Shown: one piece after another, positions 1 to 8,441 of the stretch
Position numbering within the stretch: the first letter of the stretch is position 1
Layout: the number at the start of each line of letters is the position of its first letter
Source: Streptomyces sp. CBMA156
GTDB taxonomy: Bacteria > Actinomycetota > Actinomycetes > Streptomycetales > Streptomycetaceae
NCBI RefSeq assembly: GCF_014596515.1
Contig: NZ_MSJQ01000030.1
Span: 1 to 62,895 of the forward strand
Length of the DNA stretch: 62,895 nt
Direction of reading: 5' to 3'
Translations under genes and position numbers: made by a program
Notes under the pieces: model-generated
Told to the model about the DNA's origin: nothing
The model's database searches: none
The model's input: only the letters and a program-made list of their open reading frames with translations

Positions 1-1
1 G

Positions 2-160
2 TCGCTGACCTCGCGCGGCGGCCGGGGCCTGAGCATCGTCGACCAGCTGGCCGGCGACTGGGGCGTGCGCGACGCGCCCGGCGAGGTCACGGTCTGGGCG
101 GCGCTGCCCGCCAGGGCCCGGCACGCCCGGCGCACCGGAGGCGATGCCCGTAGCGCGTGA
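2..160 (+). CDS. C-terminal end of an ATP-binding anti-sigma-type regulator (cut by window edge)
   Basis: An open frame from the first bases ends at TGA 158-160. The last 52 residues contain GGRGLSIVDQLAGDWGV, which looks like the conserved glycine box and following helix at the end of HATPase_c domains in RsbW/SpoIIAB-like proteins of streptomycetes. Such proteins bind ATP and act as anti-sigma factors or kinases of anti-anti-sigma factors in the cytoplasm. The N-terminal ATP-binding part lies outside the window, so the partner cannot be named. A SpoIIE-type phosphatase at 2682 is the kind of enzyme that opposes such kinases, but a link is only inference. Confidence 0.65.
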   Translation, partial: SLTSRGGRGLSIVDQLAGDWGVRDAPGEVTVWAALPARARHARRTGGDARSA

Positions 161-229
161 GCCGGGCCCGGGGAATGTGTCGTTAGGCTTCCCGGAACAC
201 AGGACCACCGTTCCCGGGAGAGCCGCACC

Positions 230-1213
230 ATGGGCAAGAAGGCCGCCAAGAAGGCGCCGCAGCGCCAGTCCACCACCGCCGTCACGGGCGAGATCCCCGT
301 GGTCGGGGCCCGGGAGGACTGCCCCTGCGGCTCGGGCCGCCGGTACAAGGCGTGTCACGGCCGGGAGGCCTCCCACGCGGTGCAGGAGCTGGTGCAGCGC
401 CCGTTCGAGGGCCTGCCCGGCGAGGCCGACTGGGTGGCGCTGCGCGAGCTGGTGCCCGCCGCCACGGTGCCGCTGAAGCTGGCCGCCGGGGTGGCCGAGG
501 GCGCGAGCGGCGACGTCCCGTCGGTGACGCTGGCCACCGTGCTGCCGCTGGCCTGGCCGGCCCTGCGCCGCCAGGACGGCTCGGTCCTGCTCGGCCTCCA
601 GACCCAGTCCGCCTCCGGCGACCTCAGCCGCGACCTCGCGGACGCCCTGGAGCTGGCCCTGGCCACCGAGCCCGGCAGCCCGGTGCCGGCCCGCAGGACC
701 GTCCCCGGCGGCCGCCGCCTCCAGGACCTGCTGGACACCACCGCCGGGTTCGAGCCCGTGGTGCACACCGGATTCGAGTTCTGGCTGGAGGACGCCGAGT
801 CCGCCACCGGTGAGGTCGCCGCCTCCCTGGAGCGCGCCAACGCCTCGGCCATCCCGACCGAGAAGCTCGCCGGCGTCGACGCCGCCTACTGGTGCGGCAC
901 CCCGGACAAGAACCACCTGCGCTGGGTGATGACCGTGCCGGAGGAGCAGCTGCTGGACGCGCTGGCCCGGCTGAACGCGGCCGGCGAGGCCTCGCTCGGC
1001 CAGGACACCCGCCTGGTCGGCTCCTTCCGCGCGCACGGCCTGACCGTCCCGGTGTGGGACCTCCCGCTCACGATGACCGCCGCCGACTGCGAGAAGCCGG
1101 CCGCCGAGTTCGCCGAGCGGCTCGTCGCCGTACTCGCCGACGGAACCCCGCTGACCGCCGAGGAGCGGCGCTCCCGCGCGAACCTGGTGAACCGTCAGGT
1201 CACCCTGAACTAA
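230..1213 (+). CDS. DUF5926 family protein with N-terminal SEC-C zinc motif
   Basis: A protein of 327 residues. Near residue 30 it carries a SEC-C type motif (CPCGSGRRYKACHG), a small zinc-binding module also found at the end of SecA. That is why such proteins are often misnamed as preprotein translocase subunits. The body is an actinobacterial conserved domain (DUF5926) of unknown function, with no signal peptide or membrane segment, so it should be cytoplasmic. The ATG at 230 is preceded by GGGAGAG with 8-base spacing. A TAGGCT hexamer near 184 could be its -10 box. It stands alone on the plus strand. Confidence 0.85.
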   Translation: MGKKAAKKAPQRQSTTAVTGEIPVVGAREDCPCGSGRRYKACHGREASHAVQELVQRPFEGLPGEADWVALRELVPAATVPLKLAAGVAEGASGDVPSVTLATVLPLAWPALRRQDGSVLLGLQTQSASGDLSRDLADALELALATEPGSPVPARRTVPGGRRLQDLLDTTAGFEPVVHTGFEFWLEDAESATGEVAASLERANASAIPTEKLAGVDAAYWCGTPDKNHLRWVMTVPEEQLLDALARLNAAGEASLGQDTRLVGSFRAHGLTVPVWDLPLTMTAADCEKPAAEFAERLVAVLADGTPLTAEERRSRANLVNRQVTLN

Positions 1214-1229
1214 AGCGCGCAGGATCCGC

Positions 1230-1243
1230 GTGATACGCGTCAC
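1230..1243 (+). promoter_or_regulatory. Crp-like binding site
   Basis: GTGATACGCGTCAC is a perfect dyad (GTGA-N6-TCAC). It also fits the streptomycete Crp pattern GTG-N6-GNCAC. It lies 16 bases after the DUF5926 stop and about 70 bases before a promoter-like sequence. An adjacent imperfect dyad (ATTG-CGCG...CGCG-CAAT) follows at 1244-1265. Confidence 0.45.
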
Positions 1244-1292
1244 ATTGTCGCGCTGAACGCGCAATTTCCGGGCGTGGAGGGCGTCTTGGAAA

Positions 1293-1320
1293 TTGGCGCG
1301 GGCGCGGATCCTTGTTACTG
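1293..1320 (+). promoter_or_regulatory. Promoter-like sequence for a very short transcript
   Basis: TTGGCG at 1293-1298 and TACTGT at 1315-1320 are spaced by 16 bases. Initiation would fall near 1327, only a few bases before the terminator hairpin at 1330. The product would be a small RNA of roughly 50 bases, or a terminated leader. No coding region begins here on the plus strand. Confidence 0.35.
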
Positions 1321-1329
1321 TCTAAAGAG

Positions 1330-1378
1330 TCCGGCCGCTGGTGCATCCCCCGTCGCCAGCGGCCGGATCTTTTGTTTT
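1330..1378 (+). terminator. Intrinsic terminator with U-rich tail
   Basis: The stem TCCGGCCGCTGG (1330-1341) pairs perfectly with CCAGCGGCCGGA (1356-1367) around a 14-base C-rich loop and is followed by TCTTTTGTTTT. A U-rich tail is uncommon among streptomycete terminators. It may end DUF5926 transcription, or may be most of a short independent RNA. Confidence 0.7.
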
Positions 1379-1428
1379 CCGGAACACCCCGGTGGACGGC
1401 CCCGATGCCGGCCCGGTTCCGGTGATCC

Positions 1429-2064
1429 TCAGTAGGCCGAACGTCCGTGGTTCAACCGGACCGTCGCCTCCACCAACTCCCCCAGCAGCGGCCCGACCTG
1501 CGGCAGCCAGACCCCGCCGCCGGCGCCCGGCCGCGGGGCCAGCACCCAGCGCACCGGCCCGGCCGCGCCGCCGGGCGGCAGCGACAGGAAGCCGCCGGGC
1601 CCGTGGTAGCGCAACGACCCGGGCACCCAAGGGAGTTGGGCGAGCATCTCACCGAGCACGTCCAGTGAGTACGGGGCCACCAGCAGTGCGTAGCGGCCCG
1701 GCATCGCCAGCACAGGACCGAGCGGCAGCCGCAGCGCGCCCAGGTAGACCAGCGCCCGGGCACCGGCCGCCGCGGGCAGGCTGACCGCCGAGACCGTGGG
1801 GCCGGTGGCGACGATCACCGGTGCGTCCGGGCTCTTCCGCTCCCACCACCAGCGCACCATCCGGGCGTCCGTGGTGGCGGCCAGCAGCGAGGGGTCGTGC
1901 GGGTGGGCGCCGGGGACGGTGCAGTCCGGGTCGCCGCAGGAGCAGCAGCCGTCGCGCAGCACGGCGCCCGGCACCACGGGCCAGCGGTGGTCGACGGCGG
2001 CCGTCAGGGCCGCGGTCAGCCGGGCGGCGCGTTCCTCCGACCGGTCCTTCGGGTTCTCACGCAT
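1429..2064 (-). CDS. Bifunctional DNA primase/polymerase-domain protein
   Basis: A 211-residue protein resembling the N-terminal primase/polymerase (AEP, Prim-Pol) domain proteins found throughout Streptomyces. Visible features are the early RWPVVPGA segment, a cysteine/histidine cluster (CCSCGDPDCTVPGAHPHDP, about residues 41-59), and the PVIVATG strand. The stand-alone domain is short and lacks the helicase part seen in plasmid or phage proteins. No clean pair of catalytic acidic residues could be assigned, so polymerase activity is not assured. It starts at ATG 2064 after an AAGGAA element. Confidence 0.7.
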   Translation of the reverse strand: MRENPKDRSEERAARLTAALTAAVDHRWPVVPGAVLRDGCCSCGDPDCTVPGAHPHDPSLLAATTDARMVRWWWERKSPDAPVIVATGPTVSAVSLPAAAGARALVYLGALRLPLGPVLAMPGRYALLVAPYSLDVLGEMLAQLPWVPGSLRYHGPGGFLSLPPGGAAGPVRWVLAPRPGAGGGVWLPQVGPLLGELVEATVRLNHGRSAY

Positions 2065-2681
2065 GGCGCTCGTTCCTTTCCCTGACCGCTCGCTTCGCTC
2101 CGACCCGTCGGCGTCCGTCGGGATCCTCCGCGCGGGCCCGCCGCGGCGCGGGCCCCGGGCGGCGCGGGGCGGGGCGGGGCGGCTGGGCGGACGGCGCGGC
2201 TACGACGTGGCACAGGTGTGGAGCACGACATGAAGGGCCGCGCACCGGCACAGCCCTTGGAACGAGAATCCCGTACGCGACCGGATGGACGCCGCCCGGG
2301 CGCGCTTGGTTCCACCGTACGAGTGAGAGAGTTCCGGCCGGCCCGGCTCGCGGGCGGCACGGACATACGATCCGGACGGCCGCCCGAGCCGTCCTCCCCG
2401 TTCTGCCCGCTCGCGGTCCGCTCCATGCCTCCGGGCCCGTGCGGCGCGCACACGACCCCCTCGCGCCCCCGGCCGGGTCACGCTGGACGCGGAACCGGGC
2501 ACCGGCCTCGTCCTGGATCTGGACATGCCCCGAATGGCCTGTGTAGAAGTGGTGGCATTGCTGTCGATCAATGACGAGTAGTAGCGAATCGAGGCGAAAC
2601 ACGCCCTTTGGCCGTGCTCGCTCCACATCGGCCTATCTGGGGGTCTCGCATGGCACGTAGCACCGCGTCAGGAGTGGCGGC
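2065..2681. other. Intergenic region between divergent genes, no gene supported
   Basis: This stretch of 617 bases separates the divergent Prim-Pol and phosphatase genes and must carry both promoters. It holds a G-tract-rich stretch near 2160-2190 and a less GC-rich segment at 2540-2600. An open plus-strand frame ends at 2575 with VEVVALLSINDE but has no acceptable start codon, so it is not called as a gene. Confidence 0.4.
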
Positions 2682-4163
2682 ATGAACGAGTCCCACCCGT
2701 CGACGGCCCTCCCCTCGACGACGACCGCCGAACCGGGCGAGCCCGGCTGCGCAGGCGGGCTCACCGTCCTCGACCCGCCGGGACGGACCGGCCCCGCCGC
2801 CGCCCCCGACGGCACGGCGGGCGACCGCACGACGGACAACGGCACGACGGACGACCGCACGGCGCCGTCCGCCGCGGTGCAGGACCGTTTGGCCGGACGT
2901 CTGTCCGATATCACCAGCCTGCACGAGCACACCGAGCGGCTCGCCAGGACCCGCGGTCTGGCCGCCACCCTGGACACCGTCCTCGCCTCCGGCGCGGCCC
3001 TGCTCGGCGCCCGCCGCGGCATGCTGGTCACCAGGCTGCCCGGCGGCGGCCCCGGCCAGCCGGTCGGCCACGGCCTCGACCGCGCCAGCCTCGGCGCCCT
3101 GGAGACCGTCCCGACCGAGCAGAGCCTGCTGGCCCGGCTGCTGCGCGAACGGGACCGGCCCGCCCAGCTGCACTCCCGCGACCTCGCCGAGGACCCGGCC
3201 ATCGGCGCCCGGCTGCGCGAACTCGCCGTCCACCTCGGCTTCGGCGGCGCCTTCGGCCTGCCGCTCGCCACCCCAGAGGACGGCCCGCTGGCCGCCGCCC
3301 TCTGGTTCTACGACGAGCCCGCCGAGCCGACCGAGTGCCAGCGCGAACTCGCCCGCCACTACTGCGAGATCGCCTCCCCGCTGCTCGCCAAGCAACTGGA
3401 GGCGGACCGGATCTCGCGCACCACCGAGGCGCTGCGCCGCGGCCTGCTGCCGGACCGGCTCCCCCAGGCGGCCGGGCTGCGGCTGGCCGCCCGGATCGCC
3501 CCGGCCGGGCTGGACCGCTCCAGCGGCAGCGACTGGTACGACGCGATCCCGCTGCCGGACGGCACCATCGGCCTCACCGTCGGCTCCGTCTCCGGCGACG
3601 GCCCCGGCGCGGGCCCCGGCTCCGCTCCCGGCGCGGCCGCCGCGATGGGCCGGATCAGGGCCGCGCTGCGGGCGTACGCGGTGCTGGAGGGCGAGGACCC
3701 GGTCTCCGTCCTGGGCGACCTGGAGCTGCTGCTCAAGACCACCGAGCCGACCCGCACCGCCACCGCCGTCTACGCCTGGGTGGAGCCCGAGGAGCGCCGG
3801 ATCACCCTGGCCGGCGCCGGGCACTGCCCGCCGGTCCTGGTCGGCCGGCACGGCGCCGAGTTCGTGGAGACCTCGCTCTCCGCCCCGCTCGGCATGCTGA
3901 CCTGCTGGGAGGCCCCCGGGGTGGAGTTCACCGCCGAGCGCGGCGACACCCTGCTGCTCTACACCGAGGGGCTGGCCCGTCGCTGCGGCCCGACCCTGCA
4001 CGCCGGGCAGGCCAACCTGCGCCGGGCCGCCGCCGACGCCCCGCGCGACGTGCGGATCGACCCGGACCGGCTCTGCGCCCACCTGCTGGCCGTCTGCCCG
4101 GCCCCGGAAGCCGTCGGCGCGGACACCGACGACCTGATGCTGCTGGCGGCCCGCTTCGACTGA
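2682..4163 (+). CDS. GAF-SpoIIE (PPM type) serine/threonine phosphatase, metal ligands altered
   Basis: A protein of 493 residues: a disordered N-terminus of about 75 residues rich in Thr/Asp, a GAF-like sensory domain (about 90-240), and a SpoIIE/PP2C catalytic domain (about 250-490). The catalytic motifs are DWYDAIPLPDG, LLLYTEGLARR and a final DDLMLLAARFD. Usual members have a GDV-x-GHG metal-binding motif after the first strand; here it reads GSVSGDG, so the usual metal-binding Asp and the His are replaced. The enzyme may be weak or inactive. Relatives dephosphorylate anti-anti-sigma factors. The start ATG follows GGAG. Confidence 0.85.
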   Translation: MNESHPSTALPSTTTAEPGEPGCAGGLTVLDPPGRTGPAAAPDGTAGDRTTDNGTTDDRTAPSAAVQDRLAGRLSDITSLHEHTERLARTRGLAATLDTVLASGAALLGARRGMLVTRLPGGGPGQPVGHGLDRASLGALETVPTEQSLLARLLRERDRPAQLHSRDLAEDPAIGARLRELAVHLGFGGAFGLPLATPEDGPLAAALWFYDEPAEPTECQRELARHYCEIASPLLAKQLEADRISRTTEALRRGLLPDRLPQAAGLRLAARIAPAGLDRSSGSDWYDAIPLPDGTIGLTVGSVSGDGPGAGPGSAPGAAAAMGRIRAALRAYAVLEGEDPVSVLGDLELLLKTTEPTRTATAVYAWVEPEERRITLAGAGHCPPVLVGRHGAEFVETSLSAPLGMLTCWEAPGVEFTAERGDTLLLYTEGLARRCGPTLHAGQANLRRAAADAPRDVRIDPDRLCAHLLAVCPAPEAVGADTDDLMLLAARFD

Positions 4164-4172
4164 GCCCGGGCC

Positions 4173-4194
4173 GGGCTCCGGGCGGCCGGAGCCC
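4173..4194 (+). terminator. Hairpin terminator after the phosphatase gene
   Basis: GGGCTCCGG pairs perfectly with CCGGAGCCC around a 4-base loop, 10 bases after the stop codon. There is no U tract, which is usual for this group. Confidence 0.55.
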
Positions 4195-4343
4195 GCTCCG
4201 GGGCGTCCCGCGGACCGCTCCGACCGGGCCCGAACAGACGAGCGGCCGGGCGTCCGTACCATGGACGCACGGCCGCCCGCGCGTGTCGCGATCCGACACC
4301 TCCCCCGAGGGGCGGCGGTACCACCCCCAAGGAGGCGTTGCAC

Positions 4344-5843
4344 GTGACCGAGGACCGTACCCCCGCGGTGGCCGAGAACCCCGAGGCCGAGGGCGGCGAG
4401 GAGGCTGAGCAGCCCAAGGGCCGCAAGAACGGCCTCTACGGCGAGATCTCCGACGCGCTGGCCGACTCGATGAAGTCCGGCTGGGCCGACACCGAGCTGC
4501 ACGGCCTCGCCCCGGTCGCCCAGGCCCCGTACGCGGCCGAGCGCCGCTCCAAGCTGTCCGCCGCCTTCCCCGGCGAGCGTCTGGTCGTCCCGGCCGGCAA
4601 CCTGCGGGTGCGCTCCAACGACTGCGACTACGCCTTCCGCGCCGCCAGCGAGTACGTCCACCTCACCGGTGACCAGACCGAGGACGCCGTGCTGGTCGGC
4701 GAGCCGGCCGGCGCGGCCGGCCACGAGTTCACGCTCTACCTGCTGCCCCGCTCGAACCGCGAGGACGGCGAGTTCTGGCTGGACGGCAACGGCGAGCTGT
4801 GGGTCGGCCGCCGGCACAGCCTGAACGAGCAGGAGCAGCTGCTCGGCCTGCCCGCCCGCGACGTGCGCAAGGCCGCCGAGGAGCTGGCCGCGAAGGCCGC
4901 GGACTCCGCCGTGCCGACCCGGCTCGTCCGCGGCTACGACGCCGGCCTGGAGGACGCGCTCGCCGACGCCCTGGACGCCGACCGGGACGCCGGGCTCAAG
5001 GAGTTCCTGAGCGGCCTGCGGCTGGTCAAGGACGAGTGGGAGATCGGCGAGCTGCGCGCCGCCTGCGACGCCACCGTCAAGGGCTTCACCGACGTGGTCC
5101 GCGAGCTGGGCCAGGCCGTCAGCACCTCGGAGCGCTGGATCGAGGGCACCTTCTGGCGCCGCGCCCGGGTCGAGGGCAACGACGTCGGCTACGGCACCAT
5201 CGCCGCGGCCGGCCCGCACGCCACCACCCTGCACTGGGTGCGCAACGACGGCGACGTGCGTCCCGGCGAGCTGCTGCTGCTGGACGCGGGCGTGGAGACC
5301 CACACCCTCTACACCGCCGACGTCACCCGCAGCCTGCCGATCAACGGCCGGTTCACCGAGCTCCAGCGCACGATCTACGACGCGGTGTACGAGGCCCAGG
5401 AGGCCGGCATCGCCGCGGTGAAGCCCGGCGCCCGGTTCCGCGACTTCCACGAGGCCTCGCAGCGCGTCCTCGCCGAGCGGCTGCTCGCCTGGGGCCTGCT
5501 GGACGCCTCGGTGTACGACGTCGAGAAGGTCCTGGAGCTCGGCCTCCAGCGCCGCTGGACCCTGCACGGCACCGGCCACATGCTCGGCCTGGACGTCCAC
5601 GACTGCGCCCACTCGCGCCGCGAGGAGCACGTCGACGCGCTGCTGGTGCCCGGCATGGTGCTGACCGTCGAGCCCGGCCTGTACTTCCAGCAGGACGACC
5701 TGACCGTGCCGGAGGAGTACCGCGGCATCGGCGTCCGGATCGAGGACGACATCCTGGTCACCGCCGACGGCAACGAGAACCTCTCGGCCGGCCTGCCCCG
5801 CCGCTCCGAGGACGTCGAGGCCTGGATGGCCTCGCTCGCCTGA
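4344..5843 (+). CDS. pepP: Aminopeptidase P family (Xaa-Pro aminopeptidase)
   Basis: A cytoplasmic metallopeptidase of 499 residues that removes an N-terminal residue preceding proline. An N-terminal AMP_N domain is followed by the pita-bread M24 catalytic domain. All five metal ligands are visible: Asp314 (LLDAG), Asp326 (TADVT), His412 (GTGHMLG), Glu443 (VEPGLYF) and Glu467 (VRIEDD). GTG 4344 was chosen as start because GGAGG at 4331-4335 gives 8-base spacing. The in-frame TTG six bases upstream would sit on the ribosome binding site. The N-terminus is acidic and low-complexity. A terminator follows at 5886. Confidence 0.93.
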   Translation: MTEDRTPAVAENPEAEGGEEAEQPKGRKNGLYGEISDALADSMKSGWADTELHGLAPVAQAPYAAERRSKLSAAFPGERLVVPAGNLRVRSNDCDYAFRAASEYVHLTGDQTEDAVLVGEPAGAAGHEFTLYLLPRSNREDGEFWLDGNGELWVGRRHSLNEQEQLLGLPARDVRKAAEELAAKAADSAVPTRLVRGYDAGLEDALADALDADRDAGLKEFLSGLRLVKDEWEIGELRAACDATVKGFTDVVRELGQAVSTSERWIEGTFWRRARVEGNDVGYGTIAAAGPHATTLHWVRNDGDVRPGELLLLDAGVETHTLYTADVTRSLPINGRFTELQRTIYDAVYEAQEAGIAAVKPGARFRDFHEASQRVLAERLLAWGLLDASVYDVEKVLELGLQRRWTLHGTGHMLGLDVHDCAHSRREEHVDALLVPGMVLTVEPGLYFQQDDLTVPEEYRGIGVRIEDDILVTADGNENLSAGLPRRSEDVEAWMASLA

Positions 5844-5885
5844 GCCCCGGCACCTGACAACCGGCGCCTGACAACCGGCACCCGA

Positions 5886-5924
5886 GAGGGCCCGGCCTCC
5901 CGAGCAGTGGGAGGCCGGGCCCTC
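5886..5924. terminator. Strong hairpin terminator
   Basis: A perfect 16-bp stem (GAGGGCCCGGCCTCCC with its complement) around a 7-base loop lies 42 bases after the pepP stop. It can act in both directions between the convergent pepP and anti-sigma-like genes. Confidence 0.8.
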
Positions 5925-6021
5925 GGTCATCGGCGCCGGTCCGCCACCACGTCCGTCCCGCCGTGGGGTTGCGGCCGGCAGCCGGGTCCGGGATGTTCTC
6001 CGCGGCCTTCCCCGGAACGCC

Positions 6022-6062
6022 GAGAGGCGCCGCGACCGGGGAGAACCACAGGTCACGGCGCC
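6022..6062 (-). terminator. Hairpin just after the membrane protein gene
   Basis: GAGGCGCCG and CGGCGCCTC form a 9-bp stem with a 23-base loop, starting 21 bases beyond the minus-strand stop at 6084. Confidence 0.45.
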
Positions 6063-6083
6063 TCGACGAGGGCCCGCGGCAGG

Positions 6084-7532
6084 CTACTTCGCGGTCACCC
6101 GCAGCGGGACGCTGCGCTCGCCGAGGACGTCGGGCACGCCCTCGGCCGGGATCAGCAGGGCCTCCGCGACCACCGGCATCACCCCGGCGCCGTCCTCCTT
6201 GGTCAGCTTCATCCGGTACTTCAGCGTCACGCTCTGCCCGGCGGGCAGCGCGAAGCTCCCTTCGACGTCCGGCTTGCCCACGGCACGCCGGTTGAGGTCC
6301 ACCGGGGTCCAGGCCGTGCCGTCCTGGCGTTCCAGGGTGCCGCGCACGGCCGGCTGGCCGCCCGCGTACGACTCGGCGACCACGACCGGGGTCACCTGGG
6401 CGTAGTCGGTCCTGCCGGTGTTCCTGAAGGTGACCGAGAAGGTCGTCGGGGTTCCGTCGTTCGGCACCTGCTGGCCCGTGACGAGGCCGTCCACGGTGAC
6501 GGTGACGGCGTTCGCGTTCGTCTGTGCCGACGCGGGCGGCTGGTGGCCGCTGACGTCCAGGGTGTCCAGGATCGAGACCAGGGCGGGCTGGTACTCGGCC
6601 TTCAGCCCGTTCGCCACGACGTACACCTGGTCCGACTTCAGCCCCCACATCTGGGCCGTGAAGGTGTCGCCGGGCCGGCAGGTCACCTGCCACTGCGTCT
6701 TGTCGATCGTCTTCCCGGCCACGATGTCCTTGGTCAGCACCGGGGCGCCGACCGAGGAGTAGCCGCCGGCGGGAGTGTACGGGCGGCCCCACACCGGGCA
6801 GTTCGGCTGGTGGCCCCAGCCCGATTCGGAGCCCAGGTCGGCCATCGTGGGCCAGGCACCGCCCTCGGTCTCCTCCGCGCTGTTGTAGGCCACGACCAGC
6901 ACGCCGTACGGCTCGCACTTCGACTGCGACCAGTTCTGCTGCGGGTCCGCCGGCGCGCCGGGGCTCAGCACGCAGACCCGGTCGGCCGCGACCGGCACGG
7001 CCCTCCAGCCCGCCGGGACCCTGAACCTGACGCCCCGGAGGGTGTACGAGCTCGCCGCGCCGGTCACCGGGGGGCTGGTGGTCCTGGGGGCGGGGGGCGA
7101 GGAGCCCTCCGCGAGCGGGACCTCGGCCAGCGGGACCTCGGCCGGCGGGACCTCGGTGACGGGCTCGCCGCCGGGGGTGCCCGGGTCGGTGGGGGTGGCC
7201 GTCGGGCTGGGCGTGCCGGTCGGCTCGGGAGCCGGGCTCGGCGAGCCGGTCAGGGTGGCGGCCGGCGGCGGGACCTCCTTCTGGGCGACCGGCTCGCCGT
7301 GGAAGGTGAGCACGCCGATCGCCATGGCGGCGGCCAGGCCGAGCGGCACGGTGACCGCGTACACCGGGCGCAGCCGGCGGATCCGGCTCTTCGGCGGAGC
7401 GGCCGGGCGCAGGCTGGTCGCCGTGACCCCGGAGGCCCGGGCGGTCATCGCCTCGCGGAGCAGCCGTTCCGTCGGTGTCTCGGCCGGCCCGTCGCCGTCA
7501 CCGCCGATGCGGCGGGGGAGTCTGTCGGTCAT
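6084..7532 (-). CDS. Membrane-anchored, proline-rich extracellular protein coupled to a sigma factor (putative anti-sigma partner)
   Basis: A protein of 482 residues. It has a cytoplasmic N-terminus of about 80 residues, one membrane helix (VTVPLGLAAAMAIGVLTF), a Pro/Thr/Ser-rich stalk including the duplicated EVPLAEVPLAEG, and a large extracellular region whose C-terminal third resembles a DUF11/Ig-like beta domain. Its start overlaps the stop of the upstream sigma factor gene by 4 bases (ATGA), so the two are co-translated. Position and topology fit a membrane partner controlling that sigma factor, but no ZAS zinc-binding motif (HxxxCxxC) is seen. Other possibilities are a surface sensor or adhesin. 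The partner role is inference. Confidence 0.6.
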   Translation of the reverse strand: MTDRLPRRIGGDGDGPAETPTERLLREAMTARASGVTATSLRPAAPPKSRIRRLRPVYAVTVPLGLAAAMAIGVLTFHGEPVAQKEVPPPAATLTGSPSPAPEPTGTPSPTATPTDPGTPGGEPVTEVPPAEVPLAEVPLAEGSSPPAPRTTSPPVTGAASSYTLRGVRFRVPAGWRAVPVAADRVCVLSPGAPADPQQNWSQSKCEPYGVLVVAYNSAEETEGGAWPTMADLGSESGWGHQPNCPVWGRPYTPAGGYSSVGAPVLTKDIVAGKTIDKTQWQVTCRPGDTFTAQMWGLKSDQVYVVANGLKAEYQPALVSILDTLDVSGHQPPASAQTNANAVTVTVDGLVTGQQVPNDGTPTTFSVTFRNTGRTDYAQVTPVVVAESYAGGQPAVRGTLERQDGTAWTPVDLNRRAVGKPDVEGSFALPAGQSVTLKYRMKLTKEDGAGVMPVVAEALLIPAEGVPDVLGERSVPLRVTAK

Positions 7533-8206
7533 CGAACCTTCTCCAGGTGCTTTTCCAAGGCGTCCAGAGCGCGGCTGGCGGTGGACTTCACGGCGCCCCG
7601 GGACAGTCCCAGGGTCTCGGCGATCTGCGCCTCCGACATGTCGGACCAGTAGCGCAGCACCAGTACCTCACGCTGGCGGGGAGTCAACTCCTGCAGGGCG
7701 ACCAGCACCCGGCGGTGCTCGTCGTTGAGCACCGCGTGGTCCTCGGCGGACGGGGCGTCGGCCACGTGCGGCGGGACGTACTCGCGGGCGGTCTTGCGGC
7801 GGCGCAGCATCGAGCGGGCGCCGTTGACCACCGAGGTGCGCAGGTAGCCGAGCGCGTTGTCGAGGTCGTCCAGCTCCTCGCCGTGGCGCTGGTAGAGCTG
7901 GGTGAAGGCCTCCTGGACGACGTCCTCGGCCAGGTCCTGGTGGTCGACCAGCAGGACCGCCATCCGGACCAGGCCGAGCCGGTGGGCGTGGTACAGGTCG
8001 GTCAGGGTCGGCCGGTCCTCGGCGGGCCTGCGGCCGCCGCGCAGCAGCCGGAACCCGGACCGGCGCTGCTTCGCCTCCTGCTCGGTGACGACACCGGCGA
8101 GCGGCTCGCCGGCCTCCTGCGCGCCGAACAGCGCGGCGGCCATCCCCCGGACGGAGAAGCCGCGGCCCCCTGTCTGTCCGGCAGTCGGCCCGATGGCCAT
8201 GGACAT
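7529..8206 (-). CDS. SigE-family ECF RNA polymerase sigma factor
   Basis: A protein of 225 residues with sigma region 2 at about 68-130 (DLYHAHRLGLVRMAVLL, then DLAEDVVQEAF) and region 4 at about 165-220 (LTPRQREVLVLRYWSDMSE and a helix-turn-helix SEAQIAETLGLSRGAVKS). It lacks region 3, as extracytoplasmic-function factors do, and matches the SigE-type subfamily common in actinomycetes. About 60 extra N-terminal residues precede region 2; later in-frame starts such as ATG 8200 are possible. It is the first gene of a two-gene unit with the membrane protein downstream. Confidence 0.88.
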   Translation of the reverse strand: MSMAIGPTAGQTGGRGFSVRGMAAALFGAQEAGEPLAGVVTEQEAKQRRSGFRLLRGGRRPAEDRPTLTDLYHAHRLGLVRMAVLLVDHQDLAEDVVQEAFTQLYQRHGEELDDLDNALGYLRTSVVNGARSMLRRRKTAREYVPPHVADAPSAEDHAVLNDEHRRVLVALQELTPRQREVLVLRYWSDMSEAQIAETLGLSRGAVKSTASRALDALEKHLEKVR

Positions 8207-8441
8207 GTGCGATTCCGCTTTCCCCCGGGACGGTGACGGCGCACGCCGGCCCCGTCAGGTCACCTGATCAAGATCGTGATCGGGGGGATCCTCCCAGCCG
8301 CCCCCGGCCCGGTCCTCTCCGCCCCCGTACCCAAGGACGTGTGGCGGAAGTGAAGGTTGCAGGCGGGTTCGAAGAAATTTCCGAAGCGGTCGGGACGGCT
8401 ACACTCACCGGCATTCCGCCACCCGTGAGCAGGGGGTTCGC

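Noticed and set aside
2440..2575. Protein-like plus-strand tail (ending VEVVALLSINDE) upstream of the phosphatase
   Set aside because: No start codon in frame after the preceding stop except an internal ATG giving 18 residues; no ribosome binding site. Could be a gene remnant but not supportable.
2568..6056. A 1162-codon minus-strand frame opposite the phosphatase and pepP genes
   Set aside because: GC-rich antisense of two well-supported genes; the translation is Val/Gly/Ala/Gln-rich without any recognisable domain.
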